A stretch of 64,000 bases of DNA from Ktedonosporobacter rubrisoli (GTDB lineage Bacteria > Chloroflexota > Ktedonobacteria > Ktedonobacterales > Ktedonobacteraceae), in the NCBI RefSeq assembly GCF_004208415.1, contig NZ_CP035758.1:7688001-7752000 (forward strand), read 5' to 3'. Shown piece by piece: positions 24,169 to 31,995 of the stretch (position 1 is the stretch's first letter; the number at the start of each line of letters is the position of its first letter). Made by a program: the position numbers and the translations under genes. A model generated the notes under the pieces. That model was not told the DNA's origin, did not search any database, and saw only the letters and a list, made by a program, of their open reading frames with translations.

Positions 24169-25212
24169 TTAGATCAAACCCATGCGCATGGCCTCCGCGA
24201 CTGCCTGCGCGCGGTCTGCCACCTGTAATTTGCGGTAGATATCTTGCATCTTACGCTTTACTGTGACTTCGCTCCAGAACTGGCGGGCGGCAATTTCTTT
24301 GTTGCTGCAGCCTTCGGCCGCCAGGCGCACCAGCTCGATCTCCAGATCGCTTAAGCCTGAACGAACTCGCTCCTGTTCTTTCGTCAGACGCCTGAACTCG
24401 CTTAAAACCTGGGTGACCGCGTGCGGCTCTCCCACAACGCGCTCTCCCTTGTATACTTCGCGTAGCGCCTTCAGTATCTCGCTGAGTGGCAGGGTCTTTT
24501 GTAAATATCCATGCACTCCTATACGTAAGGCCCGAAACAGGTTCTCTTCACTGGAGAGCCCGGTCATAATCACAATGCGCATCTGAGGGCAGGCCCGCTG
24601 CAATTGTTGGGCGATATCTAAGCCATTTGTTGCCCCTAAAAATATATCCAGTAAGATAATATCGGGTTTTAACTGCATCGAGAGGAGAACAGCGTCGTTG
24701 CCAGTGCTAGCCTCCCCGATCAGCTCAAAATCTTCCTCTTCGCTGAGCATAGCGCATAACCCTTTACGTACCATCTCGTGATCGTCGACGACGAGAATGC
24801 GGATGCGTCGGGAGGATTGCGGTACATGAGCCTTTTGCAGTTTTGCTTCTTCCCTCTCCACAGTCTTTTCCACTTTCATTGCTTGTCCATTAACTGACCC
24901 TTCGGACCAGGAATCTCCCATGCTCATTTTTTCGTCAGCGGGAGGCAATAGCGAGAAAGGGAAAAAATGAGATCCGATCAGTTTGCCCGTGACGTAGCTT
25001 CTGCGCCCCAGACCTCGACTCTTCCTATGGCAGGGAAATGGCAAGCTCGGCCCCTGGCTATTGTAGCTCTCTATAAGCTGCAATGGCTGAGGAGATGGCA
25101 CATAATGGGAAGGTAAAAAAGAGGATGGCATAATAACTCCAGGCCAGAAAATTGGTCCAACTTCCAGTATAGAAATACGCTGTTTCAAACCCTCATTACT
25201 ATGAAACGACAT
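24169..25212 (-). CDS. NarL/FixJ-type response regulator
   Basis: DNA-binding response regulator. The receiver (about 134-255) shows VVDDHEMVRKGL, phosphoacceptor Asp in IILLDIFLG, IVIMTG and LQKTLP. The C-terminal LuxR HTH (about 285-345) shows LSDLEIELVRLAAEGCSNKEIA and VTVKRKMQDIYRKLQV. The first ~95 residues are Pro/Ser-rich and do not look like a domain, so the true start could be Met96 (24927) or later. The longest start has AGGAG 12 nt upstream and neither choice is convincing. No sensor kinase is adjacent. Confidence 0.82.
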   Translation of the reverse strand: MSFHSNEGLKQRISILEVGPIFWPGVIMPSSFLPSHYVPSPQPLQLIESYNSQGPSLPFPCHRKSRGLGRRSYVTGKLIGSHFFPFSLLPPADEKMSMGDSWSEGSVNGQAMKVEKTVEREEAKLQKAHVPQSSRRIRILVVDDHEMVRKGLCAMLSEEEDFELIGEASTGNDAVLLSMQLKPDIILLDIFLGATNGLDIAQQLQRACPQMRIVIMTGLSSEENLFRALRIGVHGYLQKTLPLSEILKALREVYKGERVVGEPHAVTQVLSEFRRLTKEQERVRSGLSDLEIELVRLAAEGCSNKEIAARQFWSEVTVKRKMQDIYRKLQVADRAQAVAEAMRMGLI

Positions 25213-25594
25213 ATCACACTGTTATCTCCTACTATAGGATGTTTTTCCTAATCATCTCTTGCTTGCCGTGCGCAGGACCACCTGAAGTTGAGTATGCTTT
25301 GTGGCAAGGTTTCCTGGTGATACGAAGGGACAAGTTTCTCGATACGGTTGCAACTTGTCCATTAGTAATAGATGTACGATACTCCTGATAAGTACTATGG
25401 TTACTCATTATGTGCCCTCTAGTGAGTTGAGCGAGGAATATGGGCTCCTGGTCCCTACTCACAAAAGGACGATGCTGAATTCCTGCGGATCAAGGTGCAT
25501 ATGCGCTCAGGTATGTGGTATCCAGGCTGGACATAGTGTGGTAAGGCTGGCCACTACAGAGCGTCACGATATGACTTCTTCTGGCCGCAAGACC
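25213..25594. other. Divergent intergenic region
   Basis: Upstream DNA of the NarL regulator and of the coiled-coil gene. Overlapping open frames exist but lack ribosome sites; no other feature was seen. Confidence 0.35.
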
Positions 25595-25623
25595 TTGACA
25601 AGGCAAAAGGGTTCTATTATATG
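25595..25623 (+). promoter_or_regulatory. Promoter of the coiled-coil gene
   Basis: TTGACA (25595-25600), 17 bp, TATATG (25618-25623). The predicted start of transcription, about 25630, lies after the first ATG of the open frame and before GAGGGAAAG, which supports translation from 25651. Confidence 0.5.
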
Positions 25624-25650
25624 CAACAAAATATGGCAGAGGGAAAGAAT

Positions 25651-25914
25651 ATGGTATTCGAACCTGAGAAAGCAATATCGACTCCAGCCGTTTCTAGTCC
25701 TGACCACGGCAATATTGCTTACAAACTTTTATTGCTACAGCAACGTCTGGTAGCTTATGAGCAGCTTCATAACGAAGAAATGGCAGAATTACGCAAGGAG
25801 CTAGAGCAGCTACGACGCCAATTCTTGCTGGAAACAAGCTCCCACACTCCCGAGACCAATCCCCATATTCGTGCTGTTTCTCCTCTACGCAAAAATCTGA
25901 AAGCTGAAAGTTAA
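25651..25914 (+). CDS. Small coiled-coil protein
   Basis: An 87-residue protein whose middle (YKLLLLQQRLVAYEQLHNEE and the following MAELRKELEQLRRQFLL) is a clear heptad-type coiled coil. The ends are polar. The open frame begins 10 codons earlier, but the promoter overlaps that part and GAGGGAAAG lies just before this ATG. There is no known family. It may be an oligomerising adaptor. Confidence 0.55.
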   Translation: MVFEPEKAISTPAVSSPDHGNIAYKLLLLQQRLVAYEQLHNEEMAELRKELEQLRRQFLLETSSHTPETNPHIRAVSPLRKNLKAES

Positions 25915-25944
25915 GGCTCTTCAGAGAACCAATCTATTAAGAAA

Positions 25945-25966
25945 GGAGATCCAATTCTGGATCTCC
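25945..25966 (-). terminator. Shared hairpin between convergent genes
   Basis: Stem GGAGATCC (25945-25952)/GGATCTCC (25959-25966). In minus orientation it is followed by TTTCTTAAT, so it best serves the radical SAM gene. Confidence 0.6.
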
Positions 25967-26035
25967 TCAGAATATCTCACGCTTGAACAGAAAGTATGGC
26001 GGCTCGCTAAACCTCTATGCTTCTTCTATAGAGCG

Positions 26036-27292
26036 CTATTCGGACTTTTCGTGGCTGACCGTAACCATCGGCACGCTTCGCCTGGCCAGCCGGGCCTCTT
26101 TTTCCTCTGCTTCTGCGGCTGCCAGTTCATGGACAGCATTGATGACCGGCAGGGTGCGCAATTTGGCCGACTTCCCGCGCTTGCTGCCGCTCAAGGTTTC
26201 CGTAGCCAGGCCCTTTGCCACTTCCAATCCCACAGAGGTCACGGTCGGCGTATGGCAGACCATATTGGTATAGGAGGCGTTAGCCAGCGGACAATAGCAC
26301 TCACCGGCCTTGATGCTGTGGCGCAACTCATCGGCCTTAGCCGTGCGCCAGACAGAGCCGAAGTCGTAATTATGCTCGCGTAAATTGCCTACCGATTCGG
26401 CGCGAATGCAGCAGGTCCACACATCTCCATTAGGAGCAATCTGAGCAGAAGCAATGCCTGCCAGGCAGGGAATGATCTGGCGCTTCTCGGCAAAGGTGCG
26501 CTTGACGATATCGTAGTAACGATCGCGGAAGGCCTGGGTGATGCGCGCGGTGAGATTGGAAAATTGCTCATGGCGGATATCTTCTTGCAGGTGCTCGATG
26601 ACCGGCTCATATTTCTGCATGGGAGGCGTGATGCCCATGCCCACGGTATCCAGCTCGACGCGCTCCTCAGCGATCTCACTAATGAAGGAGTCAGGTTTGA
26701 GCTCCTCGCGCACAAACTTATGAATGTTATCGAACTCGTCAATATTGAAGTTTGAGATCACCGTATGCACGCCAAGGGTAAAGTTCTTATAACGTCCCTT
26801 GAGGGCCTTCAGACCGGCATATGTGCGCATGGCGCGCTCAAAATTGCCTTTGACGCCGCGTACTTGATCGTGCTTCTCGCCCACGCCATCCAGGGAAAGA
26901 TTAATGATAACTTCCGAGGTGGGGGCTGCCTTTAAGACCTGCTCAATGCGGCCGGGAATAATTTTATCCTGAATCCCATTCGTGGGGATATTAATAACGC
27001 CAGGACGACAATGCCGATAAGCCGAGGCAATCATGTCTGGGAGATCTTTGCGCAATGTTGGCTCACCACCACTAAAGGTGAACCAGTAGGCTGCACGGCC
27101 AATCGAGGCAAACGTTTTATCATATTCCTCTATGGTAAAGTCATCGTTTGGGCGCTGCCATACATTACATGTTTTACAACGGGAGTTACAGCGGTAGCTC
27201 ACGCTGATCGTAAGATTCATTGGAAGTGCAAGCGGCTTGCCCAGTACATATGACGCCTGCATCTTCGGAATTTTGGGTAGAACTTCAAGCAC
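26036..27292 (-). CDS. Radical SAM protein with C-terminal Cys-rich (SPASM-like) region
   Basis: A 418-residue enzyme. The [4Fe-4S]/SAM motif CNSRCKTC (Cys35, 39, 42) is followed by the GGEP motif in FTFSGGEPTLRKDL and by NLSLDG, standard for the radical SAM barrel. The C-terminal third has further Cys (IIPCLAG, VWTCCIRAE, CYCPLAN and NMVCH), spaced like a SPASM/twitch auxiliary-cluster domain, so peptide or small-molecule modification is plausible. The GTG start has AAGGGAG upstream. No obvious precursor peptide is adjacent. A nested hairpin (27343-27386) lies in its leader. Confidence 0.88.
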   Translation of the reverse strand: MLEVLPKIPKMQASYVLGKPLALPMNLTISVSYRCNSRCKTCNVWQRPNDDFTIEEYDKTFASIGRAAYWFTFSGGEPTLRKDLPDMIASAYRHCRPGVINIPTNGIQDKIIPGRIEQVLKAAPTSEVIINLSLDGVGEKHDQVRGVKGNFERAMRTYAGLKALKGRYKNFTLGVHTVISNFNIDEFDNIHKFVREELKPDSFISEIAEERVELDTVGMGITPPMQKYEPVIEHLQEDIRHEQFSNLTARITQAFRDRYYDIVKRTFAEKRQIIPCLAGIASAQIAPNGDVWTCCIRAESVGNLREHNYDFGSVWRTAKADELRHSIKAGECYCPLANASYTNMVCHTPTVTSVGLEVAKGLATETLSGSKRGKSAKLRTLPVINAVHELAAAEAEEKEARLARRSVPMVTVSHEKSE

Positions 27293-27809
27293 GTCTGTTT
27301 TTCTCCCTTACAACCAGACAATAGGGTAAAAATTAAGCACAAAGCTCCCAGCCTGGCTTTTCGCCAGAGCTGTTTGCTGGGGAGCTATTTAGTTTTACGG
27401 AGAACAAAACGTCTGTGTCTCATTGACCACAAGACGCGTTTAGCCTGTGACCTTCTCCCGCATCCTGTAGTGTATAGAGCTTCGCACTATGTGACAAGTA
27501 ACGAACGTATAGAGGGATACGTACCAACGTATCGCAGGATAGGCAGCCCTTCTACAACCCCGGCCTCTGTCTTTCAGGCTCTTCTATTTAACTATAACGT
27601 ACAGGCCAAGCATTCTGGGGCAGAGATGTACTTATGTCTTCCCTTCTCTCCCTATTTCTGCTATCCTTAATTGACGTTATGAGCAGTTTCCTTTGATCTG
27701 CTCAGAGCCGGGCCAACTATTTCCACATTTGCTAACCCGAAAAGAATAGACTGCATAGGAAACACAAAAGCGAAAACCACCAGAGTTAGTACTACTGTTG
27801 GGGGATTAT
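27293..27809. other. Divergent intergenic region with structured leader
   Basis: It contains the nested hairpin at 27343-27386 in the radical SAM leader. The rest, up to the sigma-factor gene, shows no gene. Confidence 0.4.
27343..27386 (-). promoter_or_regulatory. Nested hairpin in the radical SAM leader
   Basis: Outer stem AGCTCCCAGC (27343-27352) with GCTGGGGAGCT (27376-27386, one bulge), inner stem CTGGC (27353-27357)/GCCAG (27363-27367). In minus orientation it is followed after 7 nt by TTAATTTTTACCC. It could be an attenuator or a protein-binding leader structure about 50 nt before the start codon. Confidence 0.45.
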
Positions 27810-28550
27810 ATGATCGACCTGAGTGATCCTGGGCTCGATGAGCGCTTACGTCGTCGCACTCCTGAAGGGCGCTACGAAATCGGCGAGATCGAACTCGTAA
27901 TGAATATTCGCGCACTTCAGACAGAGGGCAATCTGGCCGGAGTACGCTTTCTGGCCGAAGTCTTGTTGCAGCGCTGTGCGCCAATATTTCAACGCTATTC
28001 GCAGGGCCTGCGTCATCGCCCAGAGTTGCGCGAAGAAGCTATTGCGAGTATGGGCGAACATCTGTTGCGTGAGGCCATGAATCCGAAAGAAATCTTTATC
28101 ACGCAGAACTTTATTCATTACCTGCGTTGCCTGTGCGTTGATGAGTTCAATCGCGTGCTGCGTCAGGAAGGGCTCTATTATCGTCGCGATGAAGAGGGGC
28201 GCCCATCGGGCCGTCCGCAGCACGTGCCGCGCGCGCTTGTGGAATCTCTGCGGCCAGCTCCCGCCGATGATGAGAGCGCGCCGGTAGCCGATGTCGCCGA
28301 CCCACATGATCAATATGAGCAGGTACATGCGGCAGACGAGAGTCAGCGCATCCTGACGTATCTCAAGGACCCTCTTGACCGCACAATTATGGTCTTGCGA
28401 GCCGTTGAGGGGATGAAGTGGGATGATATCGCCGTTATCTGCAAGCGTACTGAACGTACCGTGCGCCTACGCTACGAACGAGCCCGTAGCTATCTACGTG
28501 AATGTATTGCGCGAGAAGGCAAGACTACATACTCATCAGTGAGCGGTTAG
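27810..28550 (+). CDS. Sigma-70-family (ECF-like) factor
   Basis: A 246-residue protein. The N-terminal part (about 60-120) looks like a sigma region 2 helix bundle (EVLLQRCAPIFQRYSQGL, FITQNFIHYLRCLCVDEFNRVL). A long charged linker follows, then region 4 (about 185-235: DPLDRTIMVLRAVEGMKWDDIA and CKRTERTVRLRYERARSYLRE), the -35-binding HTH. It is longer than usual ECF factors because of the linker. ATG 27810 follows GGGGGA. An XRE-type gene lies 28 bp downstream and may encode its partner or anti-sigma factor. Confidence 0.75.
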   Translation: MIDLSDPGLDERLRRRTPEGRYEIGEIELVMNIRALQTEGNLAGVRFLAEVLLQRCAPIFQRYSQGLRHRPELREEAIASMGEHLLREAMNPKEIFITQNFIHYLRCLCVDEFNRVLRQEGLYYRRDEEGRPSGRPQHVPRALVESLRPAPADDESAPVADVADPHDQYEQVHAADESQRILTYLKDPLDRTIMVLRAVEGMKWDDIAVICKRTERTVRLRYERARSYLRECIAREGKTTYSSVSG

Positions 28551-28578
28551 TTATAAGGAAATAGAAAGGCGAAATGAG

Positions 28579-29169
28579 ATGAATACTTCTGAATTGCAGC
28601 GCTTGAAAATGGCCTGGCTAGCTGCGAAGGAAGCAGGCGATACCCAGACACAGTTCGGTCTTCTGCGCGATCACCCTGAAGGCCTGGCCGAGCTCAGCGA
28701 TTTTATCGCTGCCTACCATGCTACCGGGGCAGATGTGCTCGTGGAAGAGCCACAGACTATCTTGCCGGTGACGCAACGAGCCTATCAGAAAGCTTTGGAG
28801 CGTGTCTTTAATGCTGAGCTTGCCTTCGCCAACCTGACCGAGTTGCGCAAGAATCGCAACGTGAGCAAGGTTGAGGTCGCGCGCGGCTTGCGGCTAGGAG
28901 TAGATGTCTGGAATAAATTCGAGGCAGGGGCTATCGAGCTGGTGAGCTTGAGCCGCCAGCAGCTTGAACGCTTGGCCGGCTTCTTCCAGGTCAGTACCGA
29001 TCAGTTCGCCCGCTTGCTCGATCAGAGCCAACCGGCCTTAACGCTCAATCGCCGCCAGACGCGCCAGGCCTCGCGTAGCGAGCAGCAGGGACCTCAGAAG
29101 CAGAGCTTTGCCGACGCCATTAAGCGTAGCGGTATGACGAAGGAAGATCAGGAATTCTGGCTGCAATAG
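28579..29169 (+). CDS. XRE-like HTH protein paired with the sigma factor
   Basis: A 196-residue protein. The N-terminal ~85 residues are acidic and helical with no family recognised. An HTH follows at about 90-140 (LTELRKNRNVSKVEVARGL, then VWNKFEAGAIELVSLSRQQLERLAGFFQV). The basic C-terminal tail ends in GMTKEDQEFWLQ. It is encoded 28 bp after the sigma-like gene, so the two are probably co-expressed. The acidic N-terminal region could bind the sigma factor, which is inference only. It is convergent with the methyltransferase gene at 29198. Confidence 0.7.
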   Translation: MNTSELQRLKMAWLAAKEAGDTQTQFGLLRDHPEGLAELSDFIAAYHATGADVLVEEPQTILPVTQRAYQKALERVFNAELAFANLTELRKNRNVSKVEVARGLRLGVDVWNKFEAGAIELVSLSRQQLERLAGFFQVSTDQFARLLDQSQPALTLNRRQTRQASRSEQQGPQKQSFADAIKRSGMTKEDQEFWLQ

Positions 29170-29197
29170 AGGACGCGCAGGCCTTTTAAGTCTGCCA

Positions 29198-29947
29198 CTA
29201 TTGGCCGATTTGAGCGGCGCGTCCTTTGGTGGCATAGCCCACGTAGGAGACTCCCATGAACCAACCAGAACCAAGCGTTAAACGTCCTTTGGATAGCGAG
29301 GGCATAAAACCAGTCATTTCGCGTACTTGTAGATGTGTGGCCCTGATGAGAGCCCGCAATTCTCGGGGCTTGATAAAGCTGTGATAGTCGTGAAGCCCGG
29401 GCCAGAGACCCCAGCGCTGGAAGAAGCGCTCGCCAATCCAGATGAGGATCAGGCGGGCCAGCCAGGTGCGATTGATGGTATCAAAGATGAAGATACCGCC
29501 TGGCGCCAGGACACGCGCAATTTCCCAGATCGTTTTCGGCAGATCGCTTACATGTTCTAACACATCAAGGCAGACAATGACTGAGAAGCTGCCATCGGCA
29601 TAGGGCAGCGACTCCGCGCAACCCTGATCAAAATGGACACTATTTCCCAGACCAGCTTTTTGGATGCGCTCTCGGGCAGCCTGCAAAGCACCGGCAGAGG
29701 GATCAAGACCTACCATTTCAGCACCACGGTGCGCCAGTTCCTGGCAGATCATACCTCCTCCACAGCCAATCTCTAATACCTGTTGCTGCCGCAAGGCCTC
29801 GCGGCCAAAGACCTTATCGACGCAGCGCTCAATATAATCGCAGCGCTCAGGCGTTATTTGCTGTAGCAAGCAGCTATTCGTCCAGACTTCTGGTGAGGCA
29901 AAGATTTCAGCCTGGGAATATTTTTGTACGCGCAATGCTTTTAGCAT
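29198..29947 (-). CDS. Class I SAM methyltransferase, UbiG-like
   Basis: A 249-residue methyltransferase. SAM motif I is VLEIGCGGGMICQEL, the post-I acidic end VGLDPS, motif II SFSVIVCLDVLEHV and motif III LAPGGIFIFDT. The segment GLHDYHSFIKPREL is the UbiG-type signature seen in 3-demethylubiquinone O-methyltransferases. UbiG-like proteins in bacteria without ubiquinone may methylate other quinones or phenolic lipids. The N-terminal start lacks a good ribosome site. It is monocistronic and faces the sigma/XRE pair. Confidence 0.85.
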   Translation of the reverse strand: MLKALRVQKYSQAEIFASPEVWTNSCLLQQITPERCDYIERCVDKVFGREALRQQQVLEIGCGGGMICQELAHRGAEMVGLDPSAGALQAARERIQKAGLGNSVHFDQGCAESLPYADGSFSVIVCLDVLEHVSDLPKTIWEIARVLAPGGIFIFDTINRTWLARLILIWIGERFFQRWGLWPGLHDYHSFIKPRELRALIRATHLQVREMTGFMPSLSKGRLTLGSGWFMGVSYVGYATKGRAAQIGQ

Positions 29948-30321
29948 ATAGAGCCCACTTTACTATGCTGCTATCTGTATCTACATTGTTGCTGCCATGA
30001 ATAGAAAAGCCCCTCCTTACAATAAACATCTTGCTACTTATCCTGATGATAACATATACAAAGCTAAATGAGAATTGCTTTGAGGAATTTTCTACCCGTA
30101 CTAAATTCTGTTTCTATTCTGCGCTATGCCTACAGTATAATACGTTTGAAGAGCGCTTTATGATCCGCATATGAAGCTGTAAGGTGCGAGGCTCAAACCG
30201 CACTGACTGGGCGTGAGAAGCGCGAGCGTGGGCCTGATCCTGGGCCAAGGCCAGGACGAGCGTGAGCTTTGCAGGCTTGCTTGAATTCGCGGAAGCGCCA
30301 GGCGATAGCGCGAAAGAAACA
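29948..30321. other. Intergenic region between divergent genes
   Basis: It contains GC-rich short repeats of the GCGTGAG/GCGAGCG type and a TCCTGG..CCAGGA hairpin (about 30238-30258). I looked for an SRP RNA because ffh follows but did not recognise its conserved loop. Confidence 0.35.
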
Positions 30322-30330
30322 TGATATAAT
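30322..30330 (+). promoter_or_regulatory. Extended -10 promoter of ffh
   Basis: TG-A-TATAAT at 30322-30330, a perfect extended -10, gives a leader of about 190 nt before the ffh ATG. No further coding sequence lies in the leader. Confidence 0.6.
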
Positions 30331-30528
30331 GTGAGCCAATACTGGCTAAGTTTTACACTGCATTCAGAGATGTCACTTTACCTTACCGCCATAGCGAGGA
30401 GGAGGGGCGGAAGTTCCATTGCCGGGCGAAAACAGTAGCAAAATGATTAGTTTTCTGCACGCTTCTCGCACGAGGCACCTGAATGTAAGGAAATAGTAGT
30501 TGATTGGCGGAGAGAGGAAAAGCACAGC

Positions 30529-31989
30529 ATGGCAATGTTTGAAAGCTTATCAAAACGCTTAGAAGGTATATTCAACAATCTGAGTGGGCAAGGCAAGCTC
30601 ACCGAGGAAGACGTCAATGCGGCTCTACGCGAAGTTCGTATCGCCTTGATGGAGGCTGACGTCAATCTTAAAGTTGCGCGCAAATTTGTCGAACGAGTAA
30701 AAGAGAAGGCCATCGGCGCTAACGTAATGGGTAGCCTCTCTCCAGCCCAGCAAGTTCTTTCCATCGTCAATGAAGAATTGGTCGAGGTCCTGGGCGGTAG
30801 CGATGGTAAAAACAAGCTTGATCTCAGCGGGAACCCACCCAACATCATTATGCTGGTTGGCTTACAGGGTTCTGGTAAAACGACGACGGCGGCAAAGCTT
30901 GCCAATTTTCTGACTAAACAGGGGCAGAGGCCCTTGCTGGTGGCTGCCGACATGTATCGTCCCGCCGCTGTTAATCAGCTGAAGACGTTGGGCAAACAAT
31001 TGAATATTCCCGTCTATGCCGAACAGGCCGGAGCCGATCCTGTCGATATCTGCGTACACTCGCTCGATTATGCGCGAGAGCAGGCGCGCAACGTGATCAT
31101 TCTCGATACCGCCGGCCGCTTAAATATCGATGAGCGTATGATGCAGGAGGTTATGAATATTCGGGCCCGCCTGCAGCCGCAGGAGGTCTTGCTGGTAGCC
31201 GATGCTATGACCGGACAGGAAGCCGTACGCGTAGCCGATGACTTCAATCAGGCCGTCTCGCTCACTGGCATGGTCCTGACGAAAATGGATGGCGATGCGC
31301 GCGGTGGCGCCGCGCTCTCTATTCGCTCGGTAACCGGGGTCCCGATTAAATTTATGGGCGTAGGCGAGAAAACTGACGCATTGGAGCCTTTCTATCCAGA
31401 CCGTTTGGCCTCGCGTATACTAGGAATGGGAGATGTACTTTCACTTATCGAAAGAGCCCAGGAGACTATTGACCAGGAAGAGGCGCTCAAGGCCCAGGCC
31501 AAATTGCAGCAGGGCAAGTTCGATCTTGAAGATTTCCTCAATTCTATGCGCCAGCTAAAGCGCATGGGACCACTACGCGGCGTGATGGAGATGATCCCGG
31601 GCTTCAATAAGCTTGCCGCGATGCCTGAAATGGAAGAGGCCCTAGAGGGAGATCAGCTGAAGTTCATTGAGGCGATTATTCTCTCGATGACCAAGGAAGA
31701 ACGACGCAATCCAGATATCATTAATGGCAGCCGTCGTAAGCGTATCTCGCGCGGTAGCGGGACGACAATCCAAGAGGTAAATCAGCTACTTGAGCAGTTC
31801 GGTGAGATGCGCACAATGATTCGCCAGATTAGTACGGGTAAAGGCCCGTGGGCGCAACTGGCCCGACAGTATACAGGAAGCGCCGGCATACCTGGCATGC
31901 CAGCTTTGCCTAAAGCTGGTGGCAAGAAGACCGGGAAGGCTGCGCGCAAGGAGAAGAGAAAGCAGAGGGCCAGAAGCGGAAGGAGGTGA
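30529..31989 (+). CDS. ffh: Signal recognition particle protein Ffh (SRP54)
   Basis: SRP GTPase of 486 residues. It binds signal sequences and SRP RNA and docks to FtsY for co-translational membrane targeting. The N-domain four-helix bundle (1-95) is followed by the G domain with P-loop GLQGSGKTTTAAKLA (about 107-121), DTAGRL and TKMDGDARGGAALS. The Met-rich M domain (about 330-435) contains MRQLKRMGPLRGVMEMIPGF. The C-terminal tail is Gly/Lys-rich and basic. It ends 6 bp before the L,D-transpeptidase gene, whose ribosome site lies in the ffh 3' end. Confidence 0.98.
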   Translation: MAMFESLSKRLEGIFNNLSGQGKLTEEDVNAALREVRIALMEADVNLKVARKFVERVKEKAIGANVMGSLSPAQQVLSIVNEELVEVLGGSDGKNKLDLSGNPPNIIMLVGLQGSGKTTTAAKLANFLTKQGQRPLLVAADMYRPAAVNQLKTLGKQLNIPVYAEQAGADPVDICVHSLDYAREQARNVIILDTAGRLNIDERMMQEVMNIRARLQPQEVLLVADAMTGQEAVRVADDFNQAVSLTGMVLTKMDGDARGGAALSIRSVTGVPIKFMGVGEKTDALEPFYPDRLASRILGMGDVLSLIERAQETIDQEEALKAQAKLQQGKFDLEDFLNSMRQLKRMGPLRGVMEMIPGFNKLAAMPEMEEALEGDQLKFIEAIILSMTKEERRNPDIINGSRRKRISRGSGTTIQEVNQLLEQFGEMRTMIRQISTGKGPWAQLARQYTGSAGIPGMPALPKAGGKKTGKAARKEKRKQRARSGRR

Positions 31990-31995
31990 TCCTCT

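Noticed and set aside
25301..25753. Plus-strand 150-codon frame upstream of and overlapping the coiled-coil gene
   Set aside because: It ends inside the coiled-coil gene in another frame and has no ribosome site.
29948..30528. Possible SRP RNA gene before ffh
   Set aside because: The conserved GGAA tetraloop and asymmetric-loop sequence are not recognisable; the GC-rich hairpins do not form the expected rod.
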